From positions 7,520,445 to 7,584,444 of the forward strand of contig ML681964.1 in the NCBI GenBank assembly GCA_007922195.1: a stretch of 64,000 bases of DNA, read 5' to 3'. A program made the position numbers and the translations under genes. The notes beneath the pieces were generated by a model. That model did no database searches, was not told where the DNA came from, and was given only the letters and a program-made list of their open reading frames with translations. Origin of the DNA: Podocnemis expansa. Its lineage: Eukaryota; Chordata; Testudines; Podocnemididae. Shown one piece after another: positions 35,051 to 46,144 of the stretch. The number at the start of each line of letters is the position of its first letter. Position 1 is the first letter of the stretch.

Positions 35051-35276
35051 TTAGTGAGTTTGGTTAGATGACACTGTAATCAAATGTTAGTGGCTGGTGT
35101 ACAGTAACATTTCCACAGTTTTTAGTGTATGTGGCACTGAAACAGAAATGGAAAATAGTGTCAGAGGGAAAGAGAAACAGTCAAAAGTGGTAGAAACTTT
35201 TGCTGTGATTTCTGTGTTTGAATATTCTGCAGTTACAGTGTGATGTATGCAAGCTTTTAGGCAGGCAGATTATCAG

Positions 35277-35278
<2 letters not shown>

Positions 35279-35324
<46 letters not shown>
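35279..35324. repeat. GT microsatellite, 23 units
   Basis: Uninterrupted (GT)23. Confidence 0.95.
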
Positions 35325-35326
<2 letters not shown>

Positions 35327-35439
35327 AAAATGACAAAATTTGAGTTTGAATACAATCTTTGTGCCCAAGAGGAACTGCTGGTTGCTGAAACCTGTGATCT
35401 GAAAGAGTTAGTGTCTGCTGACAGGACCTAGTAGTTCCT

Positions 35440-36433
35440 GGCTCTGCCACCACTGGACAGCGAGAGACAAATCAGGCTACCATGAGCTGTCTACCCTCAA
35501 GACCCAGAGGACATCCCTTTGGAACAGCTACCCAGGTTCAAGGTGGGAGGAAGTAGTCAAGAAGCAGCTGCCTCCAGTCCTGCTGAGCATATGGTCACAC
35601 ATGGTATGACCTGTACCTCCTGGGACAATCTCCTGAATATGCAAAAATCAGGGCAAGCTGCAAAACTCAGAACCAAACTCTTTTAAACCAGTCTCCCAAT
35701 CAGTTACAAAGCATGCGTCTGACTCCCCACACAAGTTATCATGAAACATAACAAAATAGAAACAGCTCTCTTTATTGCAATTCAGCTCCTCTGGCTCCCA
35801 CCTAGTCACAGTCTCTTAAAGAAAGAGGTTCTCCTGACCCCAAAAGGCCAGCCACATTACACACAACAATATAGGTTTGGATCTTACCCAAAATACCACA
35901 CTGCCAACCAATCCTTTAGTAACTAAACCTAAAGGTTTAGCATAAAAAGAAAGCAAACAAAATGAAAGCTGTTAAAGGGTCAAAGTGAATCACATATATA
36001 CAAATAATAGAGTCCATATAAAGCGAATCCTTGGAAGAATTCAGAGTTTGCAGGTACGTCCCATTCCTCTGGTACACACCCAAAACATGGTGGGCCTCAG
36101 TCCTTTGTCCAGTTGCAGATGAATAGTTCCAGAGATGGGTGTTTGTGGGAGACTGGAGACGGAAGACAAAATGGAGTTGACTCTGCTGCCTTTTATTACC
36201 TCTGGCCTTTCCACACTGTGTGGAGTTTTTGCAAATCAAAATGGAGTTGAGTTACATGGGCAAGTCCTAGTGTTTCTCCCTGGGCTTACTATACATAGGA
36301 ACTTCCTAAATGGGTCATTAAGGATATAATGGCTGTAGACATCCAGTCTGGAGAGTTTCCCAGAATCAAATAAATTGAAGCACAAGCAGAACAAACATAT
36401 TCCTAACTTTTAATACAGATATGATACCTACAT
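35440..36433 (-). mobile_element. LTR-like repeat, copy 3 (reverse)
   Basis: Reverse-complement copy of the 28038 and 53814 family, matching through 'ggttctcctgaccccaaaag', 'cctttagtaactaaacct' and 'gagttacatgggcaagtcc'. It lacks the first 170 or so bases of the family but reaches further at the other end, up to 'gctctgccaccactggac', which may be the edge of the LTR. Confidence 0.55.
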
Positions 36434-36434
36434 C

Positions 36435-36638
36435 CAGGATTGGCAAACTCACAGTCCGCGGGCTGGATCAGGATTTTTTTTTTTTGTGATGATCAGGAAA
36501 TGGACTGCAAAATGACATTTTCTTGCTCTCAACATGGAGGGGGAAAGGGTTGGGGAACCCGTGAGGCCACATGGCCCATGAAAGGTGTTCTGCCTTCCAA
36601 TGTTTCCTCCCACATTGAATGAGTTTGACACCATCCTG
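36435..36638. mobile_element. hAT-like short element
   Basis: CAGGATTGGCAAACTCA at the left and TGAGTTTGACACCATCCTG at the right are approximate inverted repeats. Flanks do not match, perhaps because the element sits exactly at the edge of the LTR-like copy. Confidence 0.45.
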
Positions 36639-36639
36639 T

Positions 36640-38125
36640 ATGGTTAGAATTCCTATTGGAAGGGAACTTGGAGCTAGGGTTATGGTTCCTATATGGAGGG
36701 GTCCTTGACTTAGGGTTAGTGTTCTTATAGCGGTGGAATTTTGAGGTTGGGTTGAGGTTAACTTAGGGACAGGTTCCCAACCCAGGGTAAGGGTTCTTAT
36801 AGGTAGGGGACTTGGAGTTAGAGTTATGGTTCCTGTACTGAGGGGTCCCCAACCTATGGCATGGGTTCCTATAGGGATGGCTTCCCCATCTAGGGCTAGG
36901 ATTCCTATAGGGATGGGTCTCCCAACTAGAGTTAGGGTTGCAGTATGGCATGGACTTGGGGCTAGGTTTAGGGTTCCTATAGGGATGGGATGTGGAGCTA
37001 CTGTTAGGGTTGCTATTGGGAGGGAGTCCTCAGCCTAGGGTTAGGGTTTCTATAGGGAGGTGTCCCCTGCATATGTTAGGGAGAGTCCCCAGCCTAGTGT
37101 TAGGATTCTTCTAGGAATGGGTTCCCTTCTAGGGTTAGAGTTGCTATAGCGTGGGGTCCCCTACCTAGATTTAAGTTTCATATATGCAGGAACTTAGAGC
37201 TAGGGTTAGGGTTCCTTCATGGAGAGGTCTTCGATATAGCATTAGAGTTTCTATGGGGAGGTATCGTCAGTGTTGGAGTTCCTATAGCAGGAGGTCCCCT
37301 ACCTAGGGTATGGTTCCTATAAACCTAGCTGAGGTCTAGGTTTCCTATAGTGAGATGATTTGGGGGTTAGGTTTAGGCTTCCTATTGGGAGGCGTCCCGA
37401 TCTAGGGTTAGGACTCCTTTAGGGAGGGGTCTGCAACATAGGGTTAGGGTTCCTATAGGGAGGGATCTGTGGCCTAGGGTTTGAGGTCCTATAGTGAGGG
37501 GTCCCTGACCTAGGGTTTGGGTTCCTACAGGGTGGGGACTTGGAGCTAGGGTTAGGTGTAGTTAGTTCCTGTCCTATGTTTAGGGATCTTATAGGAGTTC
37601 TCTATAGCCTAGAGTAAGGGTTCATGTACAGACAGCACTTGTAGTAAAGTTGAAATTCTAGTAGGGAAGTCACTCTGGCCTATGGTTAAAGTTCCTGTAC
37701 TGAAGAGCCTTGGTGATAGTGTTAGAGTTCCTTATGGGAGGGGACGTGGAGCTATGGTTAGGATTCCTATGGGGAGAGGTCCCTGTTCTAGTGTCAGGGT
37801 ATCTATAGGGAGGGTTCCCTGGCCTTATGTTAGTATTCTTCTAGTGCGGGGAGTTGTAGCTAGTGTTAGTTTTCCTATAGTGAGGGGCCCTATCCTAGGG
37901 ATAGGACTTCTATAGTGGGGTATCTTGCAGCTAAGGTTAGGATCCTGTAAAAAGGCACCTCCAGCCTAGGGTCAGGTTTCCTATATGGAGGAGAGTTGGA
38001 GCTATGTTAGGTTTCCTGTAGGAATGGGTCCCCAGTCTAGGTTTAGGGTTCATATTGGGTGGCAACTTGGTGCTAGGGTAGATTTCGTATAGTGAGGTGA
38101 CTTGGAGCTAGGGTTTCGATTCCTA
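36640..38125 (+). repeat. 36-bp TTAGGG-containing minisatellite, block 2
   Basis: About 41 diverged units of a 36-bp repeat combining ctagggttagggtt, 'cctatagggaggggtcc' and a short 'ccaac' or 'ggagc' linker. Because 36 is a multiple of three, open frames through it give 12-residue repeats (VPIGMG-like); these are not genes. Same family as 31080-32765 in the other orientation. Confidence 0.85.
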
Positions 38126-39150
38126 GGCTGACGTGTGTGGTTATTTCCCTGGCCTTTTTATTTGGGCTATATGAGTTTTTCTGTGATTAGATAGCTAGTC
38201 TGACATTTGAAAATATATGGCAGGAGAGAACAGTAATGGCAGTTTTCTTCTTTTTTCTGACAGAAACAGGCAGAACCCCAGAACCAAAGGCTTTTGTCTG
38301 TTCCTTTGCTGTGTAAGATTTCCATGCACAGTATTAAACTCTAAAAAGACCACTGAACAGATATAAAAGATTAAGCAGAAGCAGCAAGAATAATGGAAAA
38401 ATACTTGCAAGATTAATGCAAAAGTGTTATTGAATATAATCAGGAGGTGCCAACAGGCTATCCAGAAATTTAATACAGTTCTATAGAAATTATTCCAAAA
38501 CCCTGTAGAATTTTATTGGGAATTTTATCTAGAGCTAGTCAGAACCGTTTTGGACAGAAAACTGTTCTGTTGAAAATGCAGTTTTTTGAACTGTACACAT
38601 TTTGGAAGAAAGTATTGACTGATGAAATTTCTAAGTGGAAAAATCTAACTTAATCACTTTGACTTGTTTCACTTTGATAATGCTGAAATATTTTGTTTAA
38701 TTTTTTTTATTTATTTTAAATATTTAATATAATAACATATTAAGTAAAATATTATTTTACTCTTTAATGCTGTACCTCTAAATGAAGTGATTCAATGTTA
38801 CCAAAACAAAATCTTCAATGGTTTTGTGTCCCAAAGGTTCCCTGTTTCATTTGGGGGGAAATTTTAAAATTTTGACTTTTCATTCCAAATGGAAATTTTA
38901 GTTTCAGATCAGCTATAATCATGTCATTTCTATAGAACCTTTAAACTATCTTATGTATATTTAATAGTGAGCTGTATTCCTCCTGTAGAATTCTGTAAGA
39001 TGTTTTAAAACAAAGAAACATTTATATATGTATTTTTTGCACAAATCATTTGAGAAGGAATTGCAAGAATCTAAATAGGACATGAAAGTTAGGAAAACGG
39101 TGAAGCAAAGGAGATCACCTGCTTGATCTTGGTACTTGCTAACATTTTTT
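38126..39150. other. AT-rich spacer
   Basis: Nothing recognised. Confidence 0.4.
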
Positions 39151-39158
39151 GCCTAGGT

Positions 39159-39463
39159 CAGGGGTCTGCAACCTGCACCTCCAGAGCCATATGTGGCTCT
39201 TTGGCTGCCCCCTTGTGACTTCAGGCCCTTCCTGCCAATGGAGGACCCTGCAGGCAGCCTGCACCAGGCTCTGGGCTCTCTCCTGTTACTAGGGAACCCT
39301 GCAGGTGTCTCACTCCTGGTTGTGGTCTACACCCTCGCCAGGGGACCTTGCGGCAGGTGCCTGCCCCACCAGGAGGCTACACCTATTGCAGCTTTCAAAA
39401 CACTTGGTTATTGAAGGAATTTTAAAAAATGGGTTTTCTCATCTTTTGGGTTGTCAACCTCTG
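39159..39463. mobile_element. hAT-type element (305 bp)
   Basis: CAGGGGTCTGCAACCTGCAC at the left and, read inward, CAGAGGTTGACAACCC at the right. Flanks gcctaggt and gcttatct match at 5 of 8. The GC-rich left half ('ccagagccatatgtggctc') is typical of a widespread vertebrate hAT MITE. Confidence 0.6.
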
Positions 39464-39471
39464 GCTTATCT

Positions 39472-40953
39472 ATTTGCTCTTGTTCTCTATAGGACAGCTG
39501 ATCTTGGACTACATGAAAACCTACTATCTGAGTCTTTTGTCTGCCCCAATTTTACCTTACTGAGGGATAATGAGTTGTACAGTTTTGTCTGTTACTTGCT
39601 GTTATATCTGTATTGAGAAAATCAACTATGTATACCTAAGATAATAAATATCCTCCTGTAGATTAAGGCCATTTTAAATTGAAAACATGTATAAGCAAAG
39701 TCTAGAGACTGGGTATTTTTCTTAGTCAACTGAAAGAGGGGCACCTTATTTTCATGGGCTTTGTATTTGCATGAGTCCTTAGCATAATTTCACCATAAAT
39801 GGATAAACCCACCCAGGTGCTGGGTATGATGGGAAATTTTATGTATGCCTGGTTTAGGTTGCAAATCCCTGTGTTTTAATAAAGGGGGAAATGAAATGTC
39901 TTTTGATTGTATGCTGTCCTTTGATTGTATGACCTGTATTTAGCCTGTTCTGATGATAAGTCTGTTACCAACACAGGGCTCAAAAGAGTGGCAAACACCC
40001 CTATTTCCTTTACAACACTAAAAACAATGAGAGGCTTGGTCTTGTGCTTGCATGGGCATTGGGAATGAGCTGTGCCTCAGGCAATGCTGAATTCCTCTGC
40101 ATTGTTAAAAGATAGCAGTAATGATTCCTTGTGGAGTCTTTGTTATTTTTTGAAGAGTGGCATTGCTTCTGTGTCAGCAGAAAGATTTTCCTAAGAGCTG
40201 AAATCACTAGAGTGCTGAAATCCTTTGAGAAATTGGGAAAGCTGATTGAGAGCCAAGAGACACCAGCAGTGGTTGGTGCCTGTGGCCAATGGGAGCAGCC
40301 AGTGAGTGGGAGCAACCAGCAGGAACAATCGGCAAGTGGGAGCGGTCAGTGGGCGTAGCACTTGGAATTGTAGTGCCAGGGGTGGCAGGAGCCATCAGTG
40401 GTTGGTGCCTGTTGCTGGTGAGAGCTGGCAAATGGGATTAGGTAAGACCCAGAGATGGCAGAAGACTACTGGAGGGGACTGGCTGAGGCCCCTCCCCTTG
40501 AGAGGTGGACACTTGAAACTACAACGATCAGTACAGGGGAAAGCAAGAAGAGAGATGTCAAGGGCATGCCCCCCCATACTCTGGGGTGGGGTGGGTTTTG
40601 CTAATTGAATATGTGAGTTCTGTGTTGCACTGTTTTCTCAAACCAGTGCTGTTTGGATATTTCCTTCCTCCTATTAAAAGGTCCTCTTTTCTACACTTGG
40701 AGTCTGCTTGTGAGAGGGGAAGTATTGCCCTTCAGATTACTCAGGGTATAATGTATGATTTGTCTGGAGACTGGGTGGGACCAGTTGGTGGTGTAACATT
40801 ATTAGGAACCACTAGATATAGAACCCAGCCCTTTGCTGCTGCCAGCTCTGCCTGGTAGAAGGGTTACCTGTGTTCCTAGACCTCCAGCTACTGAATGGAA
40901 TTTGTGATCACTTGAACTAATGTGGATGTCAGTAATCTGAGAGTAGCTAGGTA
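39472..40953. other. Spacer with a short tandem GC-rich patch
   Basis: Around 40270-40430 the words 'gtggttggtgcctgt', 'agtgggagc' and 'caatgggagc' recur as imperfect short repeats. No gene is seen. Confidence 0.35.
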
Positions 40954-41684
40954 TAAGATTAAGTTTTTCTCATGGATATTTTTAGTAAAAGTCATGGACA
41001 GGTCCTAGGCAAACAAAAATTCATGGAAGACCATGACCTGTCCGTGACTTTCAATAAAAATAGCCAGTGTGTGGTGGGAAAAACACCCTAGCTCCAGTCA
41101 CTGCTCTGGCCGCAAGGGATGACCCCCTAGCCCTGGGACTGCTCCTGTGGCAGCAGCTGGTGCTCATGCTCTGTTCCTGGTGACTGCTGCTCCAGCCCCA
41201 GGCGGCTCATCCAGCAATCCTGGGCTGCTGCTCTGGCAGCTGCTGCTCATGCTCCAGCCCCAACAGCCACTGCTTCAGCCTGGGGGGGGCACTGGATCCT
41301 CAGTGCCAGGCTACTTGTTTGAGCCCCTGTGGCTTATCCAGTACAGAGTGACTGCTGCTTCAGCAGCCCTGGGGGATGACCTGGTCCCAGGCTCTGCTTC
41401 AGTGGCCACTGTTCATGCTCTGGCCCCAGCATCAGTTGCTGCAGCCTGAGGTGCACTGATCTGGTAGCACCAAGTCACTGCTGCAGCCCTTGGGCTGTCT
41501 CAGCCTTGGGCTCTCCTCATGCCAGCCCTGAACCACAGCTCCAGCTCAAGCCACTGCTCCAGCACCTGGGGCCATCCCTGGGAGCCGCTACTCCAGCAGC
41601 CCTGGCGATGTCCCGATTCCTGGGGGGGGTCACTGCTTCTGTGGATGTCATGAAGTTTGTTGAAGTCACAGAACTGAATCCTTA
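40954..41684. mobile_element. Non-autonomous DNA element with internal hairpin and GC-rich cargo
   Basis: Ends TAAGATTAAGTTTTTCTCA and (read inward) TAAGGATTCAGTTCTGTGA are inverted repeats. Just inside the left end, 40978-41061 forms a hairpin with arms 'agtaaaagtcatggacagg' and 'cctgtccgtgactttcaat'. 41090-41640 is GC-rich with repeated 'cactgctccagcccc'. No coding capacity, no clear TSD; superfamily unknown. Confidence 0.5.
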
Positions 41685-41689
41685 GATCA

Positions 41690-42574
41690 GTTAACTGTAA
41701 TAGCAAAGCAGTCTGTCATGTAATTTGTAATCTGTCCTTCAGGAAGGCATCCTTCAAACTTGCCTGTAAACTGAGATGCAGTGTGGTTATCTATTTTACA
41801 TCAGGGAAAAAGAATGCAGACACTCTTAAAGCATCAGTGAGCCTATTGAGACTGTCTACTAAAGTTTCATGTTGATTTTCCTTAAAGTATGCTTAAAAAT
41901 CCAAAGAGTGAATTTAAAATCCTGAAGGGAAGAGGAACACAAGGAGCATAGCTGAGAGGCAGGGCACTTGGGCAGAACATCTCCGTGCCAAGCAATACAG
42001 AGAGTAGAATGATCCAGTGTGAAGCATTCTACCTCTGGATAGAATGGTATTCTTTACATTTCCTCAAAAAGGACATCAACAACAGTAAAAACTGACTTTT
42101 TAAACTTCCAGTAGGAATGTGTGACTAGGGTATGGAATTACACATATATGCAACTTAGGCTGGGCAAGAGAAATCTTTGAAATTTTCCAGCTGAACTTCC
42201 TCACAACAAAGCCCTAATGCTACTGGCTTAAGTGTTTAGTTTTCACCTATTAGTGGTTATGCAAATCTTTGCAACTTGATAGCTTTATTTTCATCAGTTC
42301 ATAGCCATTAGAAACTATGGAGATACTTCCACTTTTTAGGCTATGTGAGGTATTCCTGAAACATTCTAATAATGTTAATGGCTTGCTCACCATTGTTTCA
42401 TTATGCAGTATAGCCTGGTATAGGTGACTAATATGCAATTTCACGTTAAAATAGTTACTGTTCTTTTGTGACTCCACTGAAATGGCCAACAAAAGCAGGG
42501 GATAATGACTGTAAAATGTAGAACTAACCCTAAACATTGGTTTAAAAAACAATTTCCACCAGCCCACTTCTGAT
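41690..42574. other. Spacer without recognised features
   Basis: Nothing recognised. Confidence 0.4.
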
Positions 42575-43225
42575 CAAGAATCAGATCCAGCAAAGAGGAT
42601 CTACATTAATGGAGAGGAACTGGAAAATGTAGAACACTTTGCTTGTCTTGGTGGTCATCTGTCATAGAAGGTACACATAAACTTTGAGATTCAGCACAAA
42701 ATCCACTGTGCCAGACTTGCCTTTTGCACAGTCTTGCTGAGCGTTCAACAACTGTGACAAACAGAACACACTAGACTTCTAGTTTGCAAAGGATTGATGA
42801 TCCCAGCTCTCTTCTATGGTTGCAACACTTGGGTGACCTTGGGAAAACACCTGAAAAAACCTGGAACTCCAGCACCAGTGCTTTCTTCAGAAGATGCCTA
42901 CTTATCCAGTACCAGCAGAAACAGAGCAGACACTATGTGTACGTGCCTGATGCATGCCTACCAAACAATTGTGGTATGCCGGGCTCACCAAAGGAGAAAG
43001 GAAACAGAGGAGGGAAGGAGAGACAAAGAAATGTTTCAAAAACACCCTCAAAACAAACATCAAGAAATCAGGCATTGGCATCACACAGGGGAAGATAGGG
43101 CTAACTGGTGAAGACTTGTCAGGGGAGGAACAGCAACTTTTGAGGAAAATCATCTTGGTCCTAGAAAAATGCCAGAAAAGAAATGATAGGCAACTGTCCC
43201 ATAGCAATTGTGGCTGCTACTAGCA
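42575..43225 (+). pseudogene. Decayed LINE ORF2 C-terminal region
   Basis: Across shifted frames the order of blocks is NGEELENVEHFACLGGHLS, a break, LLVCKGLMIPALFYGCNTWV, then RAHQRRKETEEGRR and, near the end, QLSHSNCGC. This order (YLGSxLS, LLYGSETW, GxRxxGG, final Cys/His tail) is that of the C-terminal region after the reverse transcriptase in several LINE clades. I cannot name the clade. At least two frameshifts and one stop (after GGHLS) make it a fossil. Confidence 0.65.
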
Positions 43226-43319
43226 CAAGTAACAAGTGTTGCTTTGTCCCTGTGCATTCAGCTTGGACGCATTCATTCCTGAAACATACTTCTCCTGTAT
43301 ATTCATTAACAGGATGTGA

Positions 43320-43895
43320 TTGTATCATCCTTATTTGATATTGGGGGAACAGAATTCTGTTAATGTTGCCAAAACAAAAGGAGCTTGCCACTTCAAGGAT
43401 ATTTGCCAAATTGAGACAGAGAGTGATGGACAAGTTAGAATTTTTGCAGAAGGGAAGTTGGTTGTGGTGGTGTATGACCAGAGTAAAAAAGGAAAGGAAA
43501 ACCATAACAACCTGAATTGTTTGCACCTCAATCTAATAATCAAAAACGACAAATCACTGCCCACACTCCCACCATGTGAGGACAGTTTTGAAGATCATGT
43601 TGAAAGGGCATCTTGCCAGAAAAAGATTTGGATGTCTTTACACATAGGTAAATCAGATATAGGATCCCCATTGCAATATGGAAGGAAAAATGTGAATGAT
43701 GAACTGCTTCCTGTATTCTTCAAGGGCCCAATGGCACCTGAGGTGCTACAAGCTCTTATTTGTGCCTGAACCAATAGGGGTCACTGCACAGTCAGCTGTA
43801 GCTCTAGTCAGAACAATCTTCTCTGCATAAAACTGTATACTTGCCAAGGCAATGAAGACTGTAGTAACCCATGCACTGTCAACAGAGTTCATAAA
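43320..43895 (+). pseudogene. Decayed gene for a protein with a cysteine-rich (CXC-like) tail
   Basis: One frame stays open for 149 codons to a TGA at 43767-43769 and remains recognisable for about 40 codons after it. Key blocks are LPPCEDSFEDHVERASCQKKIW, then ELLPVFFKGPMAPEVLQALICAC and, after the stop, spaced cysteines (GHCTVSCSSSQNNLLC, CQGNEDCSNPC). A 'LPPxxxSFxxHxxRAxxQxxIW ... PAPxxLLxxxxCxC ... CxCxKxxLxCxxxC' pattern occurs in a widespread family of uncharacterised animal proteins, many linked to mobile elements. I cannot give a function. The stop and the lack of an upstream part show it is dead; it adjoins a dead LINE and the Harbinger element. Confidence 0.5.
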
Positions 43896-44277
43896 GCTGA
43901 AAATTATGTTGACTAGAAATGTCAGCTGCGCTATGACATTTCAACGATAGCTATACACATTTATGATGGGATTTTGTTTTACCCTTTAGATTGTTGAGAC
44001 GCTTTGAGGTCACACAAAGGAATCCAATTTTATGGCTCAAAATAATAGGTTCATGAATCTAACAGAAACAGATGCATTTATTTCAGAAGTCATTCTAAGG
44101 CATTGATGGTTTCATTGTTTATCCCCATTTCTATGGCTATTGCATCACTTGACAGCTCCATGTCATACATCATCTTAAAGCAGACATAATAAGCTTTCTA
44201 ATGCTATATGATGTACATATAGAGAGAGTACGTTAACTTGATATCAGTGGTGTCTGCTGCATGTCTACTAGACACTG

Positions 44278-44280
44278 TTA
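44278..44280. repeat. Target site duplication TTA, left
   Basis: TTA directly before GGCTATG; matched by TTA at 48372-48374. TTA/TWA is the usual PIF/Harbinger target. Confidence 0.9.
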
Positions 44281-44298
44281 GGCTATGTCTACACACAG
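44281..44298. repeat. Left terminal inverted repeat
   Basis: GGCTATGTCTACACACAG; pairs with 48354-48371 (16 of 18). Confidence 0.9.
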
Positions 44299-44390
44299 TT
44301 TTGTTATTTCGAAACAAGTTATTTCGAAATAACTTATTTCGAAAGAACCTGTTATTTCGAAATAACTTGTTTCGAAATAACAAAACTGTG
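44294..44390. repeat. Perfect 40-bp-arm hairpin at the left end
   Basis: Arms 44294-44333 and 44351-44390 are exact reverse complements over 40 bases, separated by 17 bases (44334-44350). The array holds five TTTCGAAA octamers, two in each arm and one in the loop. The hairpin starts inside the terminal repeat, at CACAG, so a second reversed copy of the TIR tip lies at 44386-44390. Confidence 0.95.
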
Positions 44391-44597
44391 TCCGCGAAAT
44401 AAGCCAAAAACGGGAATCGAAATAGCGTTTCCACAGTGTGGACTTGCTATTTCGACCCGGGGCAGTGCAGCATGGGAGGTGTGGCAACATGGCCGCCTCC
44501 CTGGGCCACATTGGTGGCCATGTTGGTAGCCAATCACATAAAAGCTGGCCCTGACCTCACTTCACTGTCCACCAACGCTAGCAGCATGCTGCAAGCC
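44391..44597 (+). promoter_or_regulatory. Probable transposase leader and promoter region
   Basis: Between the left hairpin and the chosen ATG. Composition turns GC-rich near 44450. No TATA box stands out. An in-frame ATG at 44472 and a GTG at 44436 would extend the protein but have poorer context. Confidence 0.35.
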
Positions 44598-45842
44598 ATG
44601 GACAGTGCTCGGCTGCCTAGACAGCGCCGTCCAGCACCCGACCCCTCGGCGCGCATCGAGGGGCTCCAGCACCTGTGGGAGACGCTGTTCGTAGCCCCCG
44701 AGGAGGACTGGCCTCTACCTGAGGACTACATCCACCTCATTCTCAGGCCTCAGCTACTGCCTCTGCCCCTCCCTGTGCCCCGCCGCATGTGGGCGCGTGA
44801 GACCAGCGTCGACTGGTGGGACAGGGTCATCCTGCGCACCTGGGGCGACGACCTCTGGCGCCAGAACTTCCGAATGAGCAGGGCCAGCTTCACCCGCCTG
44901 GTGACCGAACTCGCCCCACACCTGCGCCACAGGGACACCCCCATGAGGCCTGCCGTCCCGGTGGACAAACGAGTGGCCATCGCCCTGTGGAAGCTGGCCA
45001 CCCTGGAGTCCCACAGGGCAGTGGCGCACCTGTTCGGCGTCGGGAGGTCCACCACCGGCGCCATCGTCCTCGAGGTCACCAGGGCCATCAATCGGGTCCT
45101 CCTACGGCGCCTGGTGAGGCGCGGGGACCTGCAGGGCACCATGCCTGGGATGGCCACCCTTGGCTTTCCGAACTGTGCCGGCATCTTGGATACCACCCAT
45201 ATTCCTGTGCGTGCCCCGGAGCACAGGGCTGCGGTGTACCGCAACCGAAAGGGGTACCATTCAGTCATTATGCAGGCCCTTGTGGACCACCAGGGCCGGT
45301 TCCAGGACTGCTATGTGGGATGGCCAGGCAGGGCCCATGATGCCAGGGTCCTCCGCAACTCTGCCCTGTATCGGGGCATGGAGGCGGGCACCCACTTCCC
45401 CCCTCACACCATCCACCTTGGGGGCGTAGAGGTGCCCGTTCTTATAGTGGCCGACGCGGCCTACCCCCTGCGGCCCTGGCTAATGAGACCCTACGCCGGG
45501 CCACTCGACCCCAGTCGGCAGCTGTTCAATCGCCGCCTCGCCCACTGTCGACAGGTGGTCGAGCGGGCCTTCGGACGCCTCAAGGCCCGGTGGAGGTGCC
45601 TGCTCACCCGCCTCCACCTCGCTGAACGCAGCCTGCCACAAGCCATCGCGGCATGTGCAGTGCTGCACAACTTTTGTGAACAGCAAGGGGAACCCATCCC
45701 ACTCGCATGGGAGGCTGAGGTCCAGGCCTTTGCCAGGGAGTATGAACAGCCAAGGTCCCAGCCAACTCAGGAGCAGCCATCGGCACGAGCCCTTGCCATC
45801 CGCGATGCCCTCCGGCGCAGCTTCGCCGCGGAGGAAGACTGA
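44598..45842 (+). CDS. PIF/Harbinger transposase (DDE nuclease, HARBI1-like)
   Basis: 414 codons from ATG 44598, chosen for its strong gccATGg context and because the sequence upstream is the transposon end; the frame stays open upstream to 44436. It cuts and joins the transposon ends. The N-terminal third has helical segments, including a probable helix-turn-helix around residues 125-165 (RVAIALWKLAT..., VAHLFGVGRSTT). The catalytic core shows D198 in GILDTTHIPV, the RAHDARVLRN block with D248, D286 in IVADAAYPLRPW, and E322 in VERAFGRLKARWRCL, followed by ACAVLHNFC, a HARBI1 hallmark. The DDE triad is complete, with no stop or frameshift. Length fits the family. It is convergent with the Myb-like gene and expected to need that partner for DNA binding or nuclear import, as in known Harbinger systems. 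Confidence 0.93.
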   Translation: MDSARLPRQRRPAPDPSARIEGLQHLWETLFVAPEEDWPLPEDYIHLILRPQLLPLPLPVPRRMWARETSVDWWDRVILRTWGDDLWRQNFRMSRASFTRLVTELAPHLRHRDTPMRPAVPVDKRVAIALWKLATLESHRAVAHLFGVGRSTTGAIVLEVTRAINRVLLRRLVRRGDLQGTMPGMATLGFPNCAGILDTTHIPVRAPEHRAAVYRNRKGYHSVIMQALVDHQGRFQDCYVGWPGRAHDARVLRNSALYRGMEAGTHFPPHTIHLGGVEVPVLIVADAAYPLRPWLMRPYAGPLDPSRQLFNRRLAHCRQVVERAFGRLKARWRCLLTRLHLAERSLPQAIAACAVLHNFCEQQGEPIPLAWEAEVQAFAREYEQPRSQPTQEQPSARALAIRDALRRSFAAEED

Positions 45843-45934
45843 GGACCAGCCCTGCCCTGCACCAAACCACCATCTCCCCCCGTCCACCCACAGCCAGCCT
45901 GCACCCATCCACCCACACTGTCAACCCCCCCCCC

Positions 45935-45940
45935 AATAAA
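45935..45940 (+). terminator. Polyadenylation signal of the transposase gene
   Basis: AATAAA 93 bases after the stop codon, in a C-rich tract and followed by 'aacacagac'. Confidence 0.75.
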
Positions 45941-45972
45941 AACACAGACAACCATGAATAACTGTCCAGGGG

Positions 45973-45978
45973 TTTATT
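45973..45978 (-). terminator. Polyadenylation signal of the Myb-like gene
   Basis: TTTATT on the + strand is AATAAA on the minus strand, about 170 bases after the stop at 46145. Only about 30 bases separate it from the opposite signal, so the two transcripts end back to back, possibly overlapping. Confidence 0.75.
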
Positions 45979-46144
45979 TACATTCACAATCAGGGAAGGG
46001 ATGGGGGTGATATGGGACAGGGCAATCTGGGGGGGGTCCGGGGGAGGGAACATGAACTTGGAAGGGGACTTGGGAGGGGACTTGGGGAGGGAACATGAAC
46101 TTGGAAGGGGGAGTGGGGTGAAGAGGTCCTGGGGCGGGGGGGGG

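Noticed and set aside
36826..37915. Frames with 12-residue VPIGMG-type repeats
   Set aside because: Produced by the 36-bp minisatellite, whose length is a multiple of three.
36640..38125. True telomere or interstitial (TTAGGG)n array
   Set aside because: Hexamers occur only one or two per 36-bp unit, not as a pure array.
44750..45429. Long frames on both strands overlapping the transposase
   Set aside because: Shadow frames of a GC-rich coding region; they lack any family motif.
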